Positions 1 through 8,261 of a stretch of DNA of 64,000 bases are shown piece after piece (within the stretch, counting starts at the first letter, position 1; the number at the start of each line of letters is the position of its first letter). Origin of the DNA: Brevibacillus centrosporus (GTDB lineage: Bacteria > Bacillota > Bacilli > Brevibacillales > Brevibacillaceae); contig NZ_RHHP01000001.1 in NCBI RefSeq assembly GCF_003710815.1, positions 577,629-641,628 of the forward strand, given 5' to 3'. Under the pieces are notes generated by a model. That model was not told the origin of the DNA. It did no database searches and saw only the letters and a program-made list of their open reading frames with translations. The translations under genes were made by a program, and so were the position numbers.

Positions 1-196
1 GAATCGATTGAGACAAGATATATCCTTGCGCAAACAGCTTCATCACAAAGCGGGTCGTCACTGCGATATTTCCGTTTTTCATCTCGGTCATATCCTTGTA
101 CTTTGTAAACAAGGAATCGACCCACATCAGCACAAACAGCAAGATCGCTCCTGCGCCCGTCCATACCAGCATGGCTAATACTTCTACCCACGTCAC
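1..196 (-). CDS. DUF350 (YjfL-type) membrane protein, N-terminal part only
   Basis: This gene runs off the left edge of the window, so only the first 65 codons are seen. The reading frame starts at a GTG at 196 preceded by a run of G (about 202-210) that can serve as a ribosome-binding site. The translation begins VTWVEVLAMLVWTGAGAILL, a hydrophobic segment, followed by a charged stretch (FTKYKDMTEMKNGN) and a second less hydrophobic part. This matches my memory of DUF350 integral membrane proteins, which often sit beside pspA in Firmicutes. It lies downstream of pspA on the same strand, with a terminator between them, so it may be reached by read-through or have its own promoter. A role in the cell-envelope stress response is inferred from the neighbour only; the molecular function of the family is unknown. 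Confidence 0.75.
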   Translation of the reverse strand, partial: MTWVEVLAMLVWTGAGAILLFVLMWVDSLFTKYKDMTEMKNGNIAVTTRFVMKLFAQGYILSQSI

Positions 197-262
197 CGTG
201 TCATTCCCCCCACATAAACAATCCGTTTCTTCAATCGTCGTCTTTTTCGAGCCAACCTTGGA

Positions 263-298
263 GAAAAAAAGGGGGAACCGCTAAGAGCGGCTTACCCC
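263..298 (-). terminator. Rho-independent terminator after pspA
   Basis: Read on the minus strand, a GC-rich hairpin (GGGG..CCGC TCTTA GCGG..CCCC) is followed by a run of seven T. It overlaps the pspA stop codon. Confidence 0.8.
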
Positions 299-957
299 TC
301 GTATTTTTTCATCAACGCTGCGAGTTCGTCCTCGACCTGCTGATCCTTGTTCAGCTCCGCAATTTCCTCATCCAAGGATTTGCCTTTTTTGTAGATTTCT
401 CCACTGGCCTCTGCCTCTGCCTCGAGCTGCAGCGCTTTGTCTTCCATGCGTTTGAGGCCTGACATCGCAGAGTTGGAATCGAAGCCTGCCATCGCCTGGT
501 TGATGGTCTTTTGGGCTTTTGCTGCATTCACGCGAGCAACCAGCGTCTCGCGTTTGTTTTTAAGCTCAGTCACCTGTTTCTTCATCTCAGCCAGCTTGTC
601 GCGCAACGCATCAGCTGCTGCCTTGTTTTTCTCGTAAGCATCCTTGTATTCGTTCATTTTTTGCTCAGTTGTTTTTTTCTCTTCCAGCGCTCGGCGTGCC
701 AGCTCGATATTCTTCGCCTGAGCGGCGATGTGCGCCTGTTCGTCGCGCTTTTTCACCAAAGCTTCCTGCTCTTCATACAGCACCTTGAATTTCTTTTCCA
801 GAGCAATTTGGGCTGCGACCGCTTTTTCTGCCTCTTCCAGGTCTTCCTGCATATCACGCAGATATTGGTCGGTCATTTTAATGGGATCTTCTGCCTTTTC
901 GATGAGGGCATACAGATTGGACATCGTCAAATCACGCAGTCTTTTAAAAATGGACAT
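292..957 (-). CDS. pspA: PspA/IM30 family phage-shock protein
   Basis: Predicted 221-residue, almost entirely alpha-helical coiled-coil protein of the PspA/Vipp1 (ESCRT-III-like) family, which binds the inner face of stressed membranes and limits proton leakage. The start MSIFKRLRDL at 957 has a strong AAGGAGG site nine bases upstream; an in-frame extension to 1047 has no such site. The N-terminal amphipathic segment (about residues 1-20) and the following DQYLRDMQEDLEEAEKAVA helix are typical of the family. The gene has a perfect sigma-W promoter at 1032-1057, so induction by cell-envelope stress is expected, as for Bacillus subtilis pspA. A DUF350 membrane protein follows downstream, and a terminator overlaps the stop codon. 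Length and sequence agree well with the family. Confidence 0.95.
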   Translation of the reverse strand: MSIFKRLRDLTMSNLYALIEKAEDPIKMTDQYLRDMQEDLEEAEKAVAAQIALEKKFKVLYEEQEALVKKRDEQAHIAAQAKNIELARRALEEKKTTEQKMNEYKDAYEKNKAAADALRDKLAEMKKQVTELKNKRETLVARVNAAKAQKTINQAMAGFDSNSAMSGLKRMEDKALQLEAEAEASGEIYKKGKSLDEEIAELNKDQQVEDELAALMKKYEG

Positions 958-1031
958 GGTATTTCCTCCTTCAGTACCTTCACTGGATAGTACGGCTATT
1001 GTCGGTAGCCGAACTTCTCTATACATGTATC

Positions 1032-1057
1032 TACGATAGTTATTCAAGTAAGTTTCA
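1032..1057 (-). promoter_or_regulatory. Sigma-W promoter of pspA
   Basis: The minus strand reads TGAAAC (1052-1057), a 16-base spacer, then CGTA (1032-1035). This is an exact match to the extracytoplasmic-function sigma-W consensus TGAAAC-N16-CGTA known from Bacillus. The start of pspA lies about 75 bases downstream. Confidence 0.85.
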
Positions 1058-1108
1058 AGATTGCACGCTCAAAATAGAAAAATACTTTGGCAACAGACCC
1101 ACCTGCTG

Positions 1109-3259
1109 TCATTCCCGGTGGACCTTTGCCTTTTTCTCCTGCTCATCCCAGATCAGATAGGCATCAAATTTGTCTTTGCCCTTCTGAAAGCCCTTGATCA
1201 AATTACTCTTGCCGGTTTCCATCACTTTTTTGATCATGGCGGCAGAGATTTTCTTACCCATGATCGTTTTGGAGACGGTCACACTGCATTGGCTCTTCTT
1301 GTAATTGGCACAGCCGTAAAAATCGCCTTTGTCGACGAGATCGCCGCCGCACGCTTTGCAGGTAGCCACTTTCGAGCCCAGGGTAAACTTGGAGGCTTGC
1401 TTGGGCATCGAGGATACGTCGTAGCTCTCCAGCTTCCACTCGCGAGACTGCTCCACGGCATCCTCAACGATTTTGTGGGACAGCTTGCGGACCTGCTCCA
1501 TGAAAGCTTGCGCGGACGCCTCCCCTTGACCGATCTGGCCAAGTCTTTGTTCCCAGCGAGCCGTCATCTCCGGTGAAGCCAAAATCTTGTCGCCAATGAC
1601 ATCGATGAGAAGCGTGCCTTTTTGGGTGGCAAACACTTGGTTTTTGCGCACCTCGATGTATTTGCGTTCTTTGAGCATGTTGATGATCCCTGCACGCGTA
1701 GCTTCCGTACCGAGTCCCTCTGTCTTCATCAGGACTTTTTCCAGCTCCTGATTGTCCAGATGCTTGCCGGCTGTTTTCATCAGCGTAATCAACTGGCCTT
1801 CCGTGTAGCGCTTGGGCGGCTGGGTCTTGCTTTCCTTTGCTTCGACCTTGCATACCTTTCCCGTATCACCTTTTGCCAGAGGTGGCAGGATCGACTCTTT
1901 GTCTTCTTTATCCTCATCAAAGAGTACTTCCCGCCAGCCAGCGCGGATCTGCACCTTCCCTTTGCTGATAAAAACGGCTCGTCCATCGACCAAAGTCGTC
2001 AGCGTTGTGTAGTCAAACAAGGCGCTTTCATAGTGAGCAGCGATGAGGCGACGGGCGACGAGGTCGTATATTTTCCGCTCGTCATCCGGCAGCCTGGAAA
2101 TATTCGGCACCTGCTCTGTCGGGATGATGGCATAGTGGTCCGTGACCTTTTTCTGGTTGACGTAGCGACGATCCTGCGCGATTGATGTCTTTGGTGTCGG
2201 AAAGCTAGCCTGGTAATCCGGCTGCTTGGACAGCTTGGACAAGATTTCCGGAAACGTCTTGGCTTCCTCTGCTGTGACGAAAGCGGAGTCCGAGCGAGGA
2301 TACGACAGCATGCCTTTCACGTACAGCTTTTGCGCGATCTCGAGAGTCTTTTGCGGCGAGTATTTAAACAGCTTGTTCGCAGTTGCCTGCAGCGAGGAGA
2401 GATTGAATAAATAAGGCGGCAAAAATTCCTTTCGCTCGGTCTCAACCTCATGCACCTGAGCAGGCTTGTCCTTGCAAAAAGCAGCGATCCGCTCAGCCAA
2501 TGCCGGATCGTTGATGCGCGATTCCCCCTCGTTGTGCCAGACCCCATCATAGCGCTTCTTGTCCACTTCAAAGGTGGCCTTTACCTCCCAGAACGGCTCT
2601 GGCTTAAAGGAGGCGATTTCCTTCTCTCGCTTGACAACCAATGCCAAGGTGGGAGTCTGTACGCGGCCCGCTGAGAACACATCGCTGATCCCTTTTTGCT
2701 TCAACAAAATGGTGTAGACTCGTGAAGCATTCATCCCGACGAGCCAATCCGCACAGGAGCGGCTGTAGGCTTCGTAATACAGATTGCGGGTCTCTGTCTC
2801 ATCGAGCAGCGATTCAAATCCCGCCGTCACTGCCTTTTCCGTCAAAGATGAGATCCACAGGCGTTTCATCGGTTTATGGACACCGCTCTGCTCCACGATC
2901 GTCCGAATGATCAGCTCTCCCTCACGCCCGGCATCGCCCGCGTGAATGATGCCTTTTACTTCGGAGCGCCTGAGCAGCTGCTTGATGATCCCGAACTGCT
3001 TGGCTTTGGAGCCCATCACCTGATGGCGAAAGGATTCCGGGATGAGCGGAAGCGTTTGGATCGACCATTTTTTCCAAGCCGGATTGTACGCCTCCGGTGG
3101 AACCAGCTCACAGATGTGTCCGACTGCCCAAGTGAAAAAGGCGCCTTTCGGAAAAAGCCGGTTTGGATGCACTTCGAGATAGCCCTGTTGTTTTCTATGT
3201 GGAAACGGACTGGCGAGCTTCATCGCCTGGTCCGGTTTTTCTGCAATGACGACTTTCAT
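1109..3259 (-). CDS. topB: DNA topoisomerase III
   Basis: Type IA topoisomerase of 716 residues, which relaxes and decatenates DNA through transient single-strand cleavage. The Toprim domain starts the protein (MKVVIAEKPDQA) and carries the acidic motif DAGREGE at about residues 109-115. The catalytic tyrosine lies in MLSYPRSD at about residue 320. A C-terminal four-cysteine zinc finger (CKACGGDL...GCANYKKSQC) follows at about 640-670, as in Bacillus TopB. The start at 3259 is chosen because the family begins with the VVIAEKP beta-strand and an AGGAAG site lies upstream; the longer frame to 3310 adds no recognisable sequence. It is the second gene in a minus-strand series between DUF2515 and pspA and seems functionally unrelated to them. 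Confidence 0.95.
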   Translation of the reverse strand: MKVVIAEKPDQAMKLASPFPHRKQQGYLEVHPNRLFPKGAFFTWAVGHICELVPPEAYNPAWKKWSIQTLPLIPESFRHQVMGSKAKQFGIIKQLLRRSEVKGIIHAGDAGREGELIIRTIVEQSGVHKPMKRLWISSLTEKAVTAGFESLLDETETRNLYYEAYSRSCADWLVGMNASRVYTILLKQKGISDVFSAGRVQTPTLALVVKREKEIASFKPEPFWEVKATFEVDKKRYDGVWHNEGESRINDPALAERIAAFCKDKPAQVHEVETERKEFLPPYLFNLSSLQATANKLFKYSPQKTLEIAQKLYVKGMLSYPRSDSAFVTAEEAKTFPEILSKLSKQPDYQASFPTPKTSIAQDRRYVNQKKVTDHYAIIPTEQVPNISRLPDDERKIYDLVARRLIAAHYESALFDYTTLTTLVDGRAVFISKGKVQIRAGWREVLFDEDKEDKESILPPLAKGDTGKVCKVEAKESKTQPPKRYTEGQLITLMKTAGKHLDNQELEKVLMKTEGLGTEATRAGIINMLKERKYIEVRKNQVFATQKGTLLIDVIGDKILASPEMTARWEQRLGQIGQGEASAQAFMEQVRKLSHKIVEDAVEQSREWKLESYDVSSMPKQASKFTLGSKVATCKACGGDLVDKGDFYGCANYKKSQCSVTVSKTIMGKKISAAMIKKVMETGKSNLIKGFQKGKDKFDAYLIWDEQEKKAKVHRE

Positions 3260-3383
3260 AAACTTCCTACTCCCTACTGTTGCAAGTATTTCTGTGATTG
3301 CGGTGGTCACAAAACATTCGTTCCCTTTCCTATTTTACTACAACACTCGCCGAAAGAAGAGGAAATCATTTCCTTATCCTTGC

Positions 3384-4526
3384 TTATGTGCCAAAGATTT
3401 TTCCCCGTGCGATGACCGCAAGCTCTATTTTTTCCAGCGTGCGGCAGTAGACTTCGCTCATGGATACCTGCTCTTCTTCTGGCTGAGACGGCAATCGCAG
3501 CAAAGAGAGGACATCACGGCTTTGGTACCAGTCCTTCTCCTTTGGCTCAGCGTGTTCAACCTGCTTCCATGCCTGCTGTAGCTGGGGAGAGTAGAGCGGG
3601 CTCATTTTGCTCCTCAGCTGGCAGTTTTCCACCCTTCTCTGATGCGGCTTGCCTGGAAGTCCCTCCTTTATATCGTGAAACAGATGCGGCCAGAAGTCTT
3701 TTCTCGATCCTGTGTGAGGCTGCCTGGACGCCCAAGCAAGAACAGACGCGAGATTCTTTTCTTCACGAAACAAAAGGACATACAATCGCTTGCCCAGCGA
3801 TATGCGTTCAAGCAATGACGCGAAATGCGACACACTTTCTCCAACCAATCGCAGCGGCCTTTTGTCTCCTTGGCACGGAAACAGTATTTGGTTGAGAGAA
3901 AGCAGCTCCTGAAAGGTAAAGGGCAGCGTGTCGAGAACCGTTATTTTGTAAGACTCGTTCTGCATGACCTGCACCTCTAAATGCTGCTGCTCGTTTACGA
4001 TCAGACCAGCTGCCAGAAGCTCACAGTCTCCTGCTTTCCAGAAGTGATTCCAGAGAGCTTGGGTAAACACAGAGACCTGGAATTGCGGTAAGAGGTGAAA
4101 AAGGTTGGTCTGTCTGCGCACACTTTCTTCATACAGTAACAACTGAGGGTAAACGTCTCGAAAAATCAGCCAGTTTCCGCGCTCGAGAAAGAAAAAATAG
4201 TCTCTCTGTTCTCTGACCGAAAGCAAACGCGGGAGCAGCTCCCCGCTTAAATCCGTCATGCTCCAGCCTGCGTTTCTGGAAACCAGATGAGCCAAGAGCG
4301 CCCAGTGAATCTCGCTATGCTTCTGGTAATAGTCCAGGTACGCGCGGGTTCTTTCGACATTGTCCACGTTTCGCACGTTTGTCTGCTCCCATATGTCCCT
4401 CACTAGCTGTTTTTCACTGGCGGACAGGTCAGCGGCTTTTGACATGTCCTTTTTTCTGGCGATGACCTGTTTGATTTCTTTGGCAAGGGACAAAAGAGGT
4501 GGATCGACCATCCAAGACCAGTTCAA
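3384..4526 (-). CDS. DUF2515 family protein (YppC-like)
   Basis: Predicted soluble protein of 380 residues. The central part (WALLAHLVSRNAGWSMTDL, then the FLERGNWLIFRDVYPQLLLY segment) matches my memory of the DUF2515 family, to which B. subtilis YppC belongs; no biochemical function is known. I place the start at the TTG at 4526 because an AGGAGGG site lies seven bases upstream. An ATG at 4511 has no comparable site, and the open frame to 4676 would run deep into the divergent cyclase gene. The two divergent start codons are only about 50 bases apart, so the promoters must overlap or lie in the opposite gene. Family assignment is fairly sure, function unknown. Confidence 0.7.
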   Translation of the reverse strand: MNWSWMVDPPLLSLAKEIKQVIARKKDMSKAADLSASEKQLVRDIWEQTNVRNVDNVERTRAYLDYYQKHSEIHWALLAHLVSRNAGWSMTDLSGELLPRLLSVREQRDYFFFLERGNWLIFRDVYPQLLLYEESVRRQTNLFHLLPQFQVSVFTQALWNHFWKAGDCELLAAGLIVNEQQHLEVQVMQNESYKITVLDTLPFTFQELLSLNQILFPCQGDKRPLRLVGESVSHFASLLERISLGKRLYVLLFREEKNLASVLAWASRQPHTGSRKDFWPHLFHDIKEGLPGKPHQRRVENCQLRSKMSPLYSPQLQQAWKQVEHAEPKEKDWYQSRDVLSLLRLPSQPEEEQVSMSEVYCRTLEKIELAVIARGKIFGT

Positions 4527-4576
4527 AGCAGTCCCTCCTCTCTCCTCATGTCCCCAAGCATCTGGAGGTGAAACAG

Positions 4577-6487
4577 TTGCGTGAAGTATCTGCAGAAATC
4601 CAGCGCATGCAAACGATCTTGCTTCAAAAGCAAGCACAAGACGGTTCTTGGCGATTTTGTCTGGAAAGCGGTACACTGACGGACACTCACATGATCATCC
4701 TATTGCGCACTTTAGGGATTCATGATGAAGAGTTGATGCTGGGACTGGCCAACCGGATCGCAGGCAAACAGCAGCCGAACGGAGCGTGGAAGCTGTACAC
4801 GGATGAAGCCGATGGAAATCTCTCTGCCACGATCGACTCGTACTTCGCCCTGCTGTTTTCCGGCTATTTGAAAAAAACAGATCCCCGTATGGAAATGGCC
4901 AAGTCCTTCATCCGCGCCAACGGAGGGCTGAACGAAGCCAATATGCTGACGAAAATATCGGCAGCCTTGACAGGTCAGTATCAGTGGCCTCAGCATTTTA
5001 TGGTGCCCGTCGAACTGACCTTGCTCCCGCCCACCTCTCCCCTGAGCTTCTACGATTTTGTAGGCTACGCTCGCGTCCATCTGGCACCGATGATGATCTT
5101 TGCCGATCGGAAATACGTCTTCCACAATCCAGCTACTCCGGATTTATCCGACCTGTACGTCGGTCCTGCCATCTCGCCTGGTATTTATCCTCATCGCCGC
5201 ATAGAGCAGTTCGCCAAGGATGCGCAAGGCTTCCTCGCGTCTATTCACAGCTTTGTACGTACGCTGCCATTTCTCCCGAGTGTGCTCCGCGAGGTCTCTT
5301 TGCGCCGTCTGGAAACGTACATCCTGGAGCGGATCGAACCGGACGGAACTTTGTACACGTATTCGACTTCTACTTTTTTGATGATTTTTGCCTTGCTGGC
5401 ACAGGGCTACCCTCTTCAGCATCCCAAGATCACGCACGCCATGCAGGGTTTGCTGGCTGCGGTTTACCGCACGAGTGAAGACGCTCATCTCCAGCTCGCT
5501 ACCTCAGCAGTCTGGGATACGGCACTGCTCACTTATGCCCTGCAGCAGTCCGGGATTGAGTCCTCCCACCCATCCCTCCAACGCTCCCTTAAGTACCTGC
5601 TAGGAAAGCAGCAGACAACTTATGGCGACTGGAAAATTCGCAACCCGCACGCTTCTCCTGGAGGCTGGGGCTTTTCAGATCAGAATACGATGAATCCCGA
5701 TATCGACGACACGACAGCTGCCCTGCGCGCCATTTTCGCGCAAGCAAAAGCAGACCAAGCCACAGCTGCTGCCTGGAAACGAGGCCTGGATTGGCTCATG
5801 ACCATGCAAAACGACGACGGTGGATGGCCTGCATTTGAAAAGAATACGAACTCAGCTGTCATTTCGCAGTTGCCTATCGAGGGCTCAGATACAGTGAGCA
5901 CTGACCCCTCCTCCGCGGATCTGACGGGCCGCACACTGGAGTTTCTCGGCAATTATGCGGGGATTCGCATGAACCATCCGCAGGTGCAAAAGGCAGTTCA
6001 CTGGCTCCTGAGCGAGCAGCGACCCGATGGCTCCTGGTACGGCAGATGGGGAATCGCTTTTCTGTACGGGACGTGGGCAGCACTAACCGGCATGATGGCA
6101 GTAGGTGTGCCTGCAGACAGCGAGGCCGTGCAAAAAGCCGTGAACTGGCTGATTCGACAGCAAAATGACGACGGCGGATGGGGAGAGTCTTGCAAGAGTG
6201 ACGAGAAAAAGTCGTATGTGGCCCTAGGTGTGAGCACCCCCTCCCAAACCGCCTGGGCCGTAGATGCCCTCATCTCTGTTTTTCCCAAGCCTCCGCCTGC
6301 TGTGGAGCGAGGCATTCAGTTTCTCCTTCAATCCAAGGATCGCCATGATTGGACGACTGCCTATCCGACCGGCGGAGGAAGACCTGGGGGCATTTATTTT
6401 GCTTACCACAGCTACCGGTGGATTTGGCCGCTGTTGGCACTCAGTCATTACCGTGACAAATACGGGACAAATCAACCTTATTCGTAA
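4577..6487 (+). CDS. shc: Squalene-hopene / tetraprenyl-beta-curcumene cyclase
   Basis: Terpene cyclase of 636 residues, the usual length for the class II (protonation-initiated) squalene-hopene cyclase family. The proton-donating DXDD motif is DIDD at residues 375-378 (NPDIDDTTA). Several QW repeats are visible (QNDDGGWPAF, QRPDGSWYGRWG, QQNDDGGWGE), which stabilise the alpha/alpha barrel. The start is a TTG at 4577 with GGAGGTG six bases upstream; the upstream in-frame ATG at 4499 has no site and would overlap the divergent gene. In spore formers of this kind the enzyme makes either hopanoids or the spore lipid sporulene (B. subtilis SqhC), and the adjoining gerP genes make a sporulation role plausible. 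Sequence alone does not decide the substrate. Its last ten bases overlap the end of the convergent GerPD-like gene. Confidence 0.93.
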   Translation: MREVSAEIQRMQTILLQKQAQDGSWRFCLESGTLTDTHMIILLRTLGIHDEELMLGLANRIAGKQQPNGAWKLYTDEADGNLSATIDSYFALLFSGYLKKTDPRMEMAKSFIRANGGLNEANMLTKISAALTGQYQWPQHFMVPVELTLLPPTSPLSFYDFVGYARVHLAPMMIFADRKYVFHNPATPDLSDLYVGPAISPGIYPHRRIEQFAKDAQGFLASIHSFVRTLPFLPSVLREVSLRRLETYILERIEPDGTLYTYSTSTFLMIFALLAQGYPLQHPKITHAMQGLLAAVYRTSEDAHLQLATSAVWDTALLTYALQQSGIESSHPSLQRSLKYLLGKQQTTYGDWKIRNPHASPGGWGFSDQNTMNPDIDDTTAALRAIFAQAKADQATAAAWKRGLDWLMTMQNDDGGWPAFEKNTNSAVISQLPIEGSDTVSTDPSSADLTGRTLEFLGNYAGIRMNHPQVQKAVHWLLSEQRPDGSWYGRWGIAFLYGTWAALTGMMAVGVPADSEAVQKAVNWLIRQQNDDGGWGESCKSDEKKSYVALGVSTPSQTAWAVDALISVFPKPPPAVERGIQFLLQSKDRHDWTTAYPTGGGRPGGIYFAYHSYRWIWPLLALSHYRDKYGTNQPYS

Positions 6488-6666
6488 TGTTTGCGAATGG
6501 GCAGCTGCTTGCTGATGATCAAGGAGTCTGCAGGTGTATCAAATACCGTTGAGCTGATGATTTCCTCCGTATCCCCAATCAGGACGATGGAGGATTGGGA
6601 AACGCCATCGCAGTCAAACTCCCCGACCTCTATTTTTTTGTTATGGACGGTCATCTTCAGTTCCAT
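6478..6666 (-). CDS. GerPD-like small spore germination protein, stand-alone copy
   Basis: Predicted protein of 62 residues. The core TVHNKKIEVGEFDCDGVSQS followed by SSIVLIGDTEEIISSTVFDTP lines up with the GerPD pattern (VINGEIRVG...FIGDCNSIVL) of the operon gene at 7981-8169. GerP proteins are needed for spore-coat permeability, so that germinants reach the inner membrane. The start at 6666 has a good AGAGGAG site. The gene is transcribed away from gerPA, with about 160 bases between the two starts, and ends inside the last bases of the cyclase gene. A sigma-K-like promoter is possible at 6722-6749. It is a second GerPD-type paralogue rather than a remnant, since the frame is intact. Confidence 0.75.
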   Translation of the reverse strand: MELKMTVHNKKIEVGEFDCDGVSQSSIVLIGDTEEIISSTVFDTPADSLIISKQLPIRKHYE

Positions 6667-6721
6667 CTCTTTATCTCCTCTTCTTCATAGGGAATGAGCA
6701 CGTTCAGCGGTGTGCCTCATT

Positions 6722-6749
6722 CAGCTTATGCCTACGCCCATCAAGAGGT
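6722..6749 (-). promoter_or_regulatory. Possible sigma-K promoter of the GerPD-like gene
   Basis: On the minus strand ACC (6747-6749) is followed after 16 bases by CATAAGCTG (6722-6730), one base off the sigma-K -10 consensus CATANNNTA. Position fits the start at 6666. The match is short, so it is tentative. Confidence 0.35.
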
Positions 6750-6765
6750 GGCAAAAACAGATATG

Positions 6766-6793
6766 AACACCCACTAGACATTCACATACAATA
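6766..6793 (+). promoter_or_regulatory. Sigma-K-type promoter of the gerP operon
   Basis: AACA (6766-6769), a 15-base spacer and CATACAATA (6785-6793) fit the mother-cell sigma-K consensus (mACm, about 15-16 bases, CATANNNTA). Transcription would start about 25 bases before gerPA. gerP in Bacillus is known to be transcribed late in the mother cell. Confidence 0.6.
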
Positions 6794-6826
6794 CAAAAAG
6801 GATTTCTCCAGAGGGGTGAGGTACTT

Positions 6827-7078
6827 GTGCCTGCAATCGTGGGAGTCATCAATGTCAACAGTATCAGTGGTGTCTTCAACGTCGGGGATGTCCGCAAAAT
6901 TTCTCCTGTAAGCTATGCCAAAACCTTTGCTGGTGGAGGTTCTTTTAATTCCGGAACGACATTGAACGTGAGAATTCCTCGCAGTGTCGTTTATGTGAAT
7001 GATACGAATAACGATGATTGGCCTGCATTTGTCCAAGATTTGCGTGAGCCAGCGCCCAAGGGACGGGATTGCCCATGA
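6827..7078 (+). CDS. gerPA: Spore germination protein GerPA/GerPF family (first gene)
   Basis: Small protein of 83 residues that starts at a GTG (6827) behind a GAGGGGTGAGG site. The opening MPAIVGVINVNSISG and the later SYAKTFAGGGSFNSG are diagnostic for the GerPA/GerPF family, whose members share a similar fold and are found in the spore coat. It is the first gene of six; its stop overlaps the gerPB start by four bases (ATGA), indicating translational coupling. Products of the operon are required for coat permeability and hence rapid response to nutrient germinants, as known from Bacillus. Compared with the last gene (gerPF) it has a different C-terminal end (DTNNDDWPAFVQDLREP), so the two are diverged paralogues. 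Confidence 0.85.
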   Translation: MPAIVGVINVNSISGVFNVGDVRKISPVSYAKTFAGGGSFNSGTTLNVRIPRSVVYVNDTNNDDWPAFVQDLREPAPKGRDCP

Positions 7079-7317
7079 ATTTTATTGTCCATCAAAACAT
7101 TACGATCCACACTCTGAAAATCGATGGTCTTACCAACTCGTCCGTCTTTCAAATCGGGAGTGCTGGTGTCATTAAACCTTTATCACAACTATACAACTCA
7201 GGCGGTTTTACGGAGCGAGCACCGGAAGCAACCATGGAGCCGGGGGAAGAAATGGAACGTGAACGCCCCCGTCCCGATATGTTTGTCCCGCTCATCCCCT
7301 TAGTGGAGCCCAGGTGA
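7075..7317 (+). CDS. gerPB: Spore germination protein GerPB
   Basis: Predicted 80-residue protein beginning MNFIVHQNITIHTLKIDGLT, then NSSVFQIGSAGVIKPLS and YNSGGFT, the pattern I recall for Bacillus GerPB. The C-terminal third is rich in Pro, Glu and Arg and probably disordered. The ATG at 7075 overlaps the gerPA stop by four bases. It is the second gene of the operon and is expected to be a late coat protein needed for germinant passage; the exact molecular role is not known. Confidence 0.85.
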   Translation: MNFIVHQNITIHTLKIDGLTNSSVFQIGSAGVIKPLSQLYNSGGFTERAPEATMEPGEEMERERPRPDMFVPLIPLVEPR

Positions 7318-7358
7318 GTTTCGTTACATTTGTCAGAAGATAGGTAAGGATGATCGGT

Positions 7359-7991
7359 ATGTATATGGGTCCAGAAATGATGCAGTACTTTCAGCAGCTT
7401 CACGAATATTTGCAAGCACAAAACAAGCATATGGAAGCGATGAAAAAGCTGATTGAAAAACTGAACCAGGACATTGACGAGCTGAAGGAAAGACAGGTTC
7501 CTCCCGTCATAAGAAATGAATACAAATTTGATCTGCTAAAGGTCGAACGTCTGGAAGGCACTTTAAATATCGGTTTGAATCCAAAAGGTGCCGATGCTGG
7601 CATGGGGGAACTGTCCATTCCTGGCCAAACGCCGGAAGAACGACCCACTACCGGAACAGCGGACACTCCCGCTTTTCATCACGTCCAGCAGGAAATATAC
7701 GATTTTCTGGGGCATGACGCGTACCAGGTACTCGAACGTATCGAGGAAGAAGCCGGTTTTCCCCTCGATGACACGTATCGCGCCTTTATCATGGATGACA
7801 TCAAAAAACAGATTGATCCCCGCATTCGCTACTATTTGAAGCAGTCCGAAGCGGAAGGCTGGGAGCCCGAGCATATCGACGCTGTCTGCCAACGAACGAT
7901 TCAAAAGGTCAAGCGCGATATCGAACGTACTTGTGAGTCCTTTATTAAAAATTTGCCGCGTGGAGGGATTGACGGCGGTCATGATCTATAA
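7359..7991 (+). CDS. gerPC: Spore germination protein GerPC
   Basis: Predicted protein of 210 residues, the largest of the operon. The N-terminus is a coiled coil (YFQQLHEYLQAQNKHMEAMKK, then LIEKLNQDIDELKERQ), followed by a beta-rich piece (EYKFDLLKVERLEGTLNIGL) and a charged helical C-terminus. This arrangement is typical of GerPC. I chose the ATG at 7359 because AAGGA lies nine bases upstream; the ATG at 7350 is only three codons longer and has a poorly spaced site. The end overlaps the gerPD start by 11 bases. The protein is thought to have a scaffold role among GerP proteins, by family knowledge only. Confidence 0.85.
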   Translation: MYMGPEMMQYFQQLHEYLQAQNKHMEAMKKLIEKLNQDIDELKERQVPPVIRNEYKFDLLKVERLEGTLNIGLNPKGADAGMGELSIPGQTPEERPTTGTADTPAFHHVQQEIYDFLGHDAYQVLERIEEEAGFPLDDTYRAFIMDDIKKQIDPRIRYYLKQSEAEGWEPEHIDAVCQRTIQKVKRDIERTCESFIKNLPRGGIDGGHDL

Positions 7992-8169
7992 AGTGATCAA
8001 TGGCGAAATCCGCGTCGGAGCTGTAAATATTGTCAACCTTGCCTCTGCAGCCTCTTTGTTTATCGGTGACTGCAACTCTATTGTCCTGAAAACCATCAAT
8101 GAGACCCCGCCGGAGAGCTACATTGTAGGCGTGACACAGCCAGAGGAGACGCCAGAACCGACGCCATAA
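7981..8169 (+). CDS. gerPD: Spore germination protein GerPD
   Basis: Predicted 62-residue protein MIYKVINGEIRVGAVNIVNL with ASLFIGDCNSIVLKTINETP, the GerPD pattern. The start at 7981 lies inside the end of gerPC with a GGAGGG site about 11 bases upstream; a longer in-frame start at 7933 would add residues from within gerPC and has no site. The C-terminus is Pro/Glu-rich. A second gene of this type lies on the other strand at 6478-6666. Confidence 0.82.
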   Translation: MIYKVINGEIRVGAVNIVNLASAASLFIGDCNSIVLKTINETPPESYIVGVTQPEETPEPTP

Positions 8170-8261
8170 GAATAGCCAAGCGAAAATCCGAAGACTGCAT
8201 GGGGATGACAGCCCGCCTCCTCTCTTATCCTATGGCTTCAGGAAAAAGGAGAATGTGGATC

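Noticed and set aside
511..990. Long plus-strand open frames opposite pspA, and similar frames opposite ileS (16265-18406) and ahcY (47199-48512)
   Set aside because: They are antisense shadows of well-conserved genes on the other strand, have unusual Cys/His/Phe-rich composition, and lack ribosome-binding sites.
3260..3383. TAAAAT before topB as a promoter
   Set aside because: No acceptable -35 box at 16-18 bases; not reported as a feature.
4527..4676. Longer DUF2515 start and the longer cyclase start (4499), which would make the divergent genes overlap
   Set aside because: The TTG starts at 4526 and 4577 have clear ribosome-binding sites; the overlapping versions do not.
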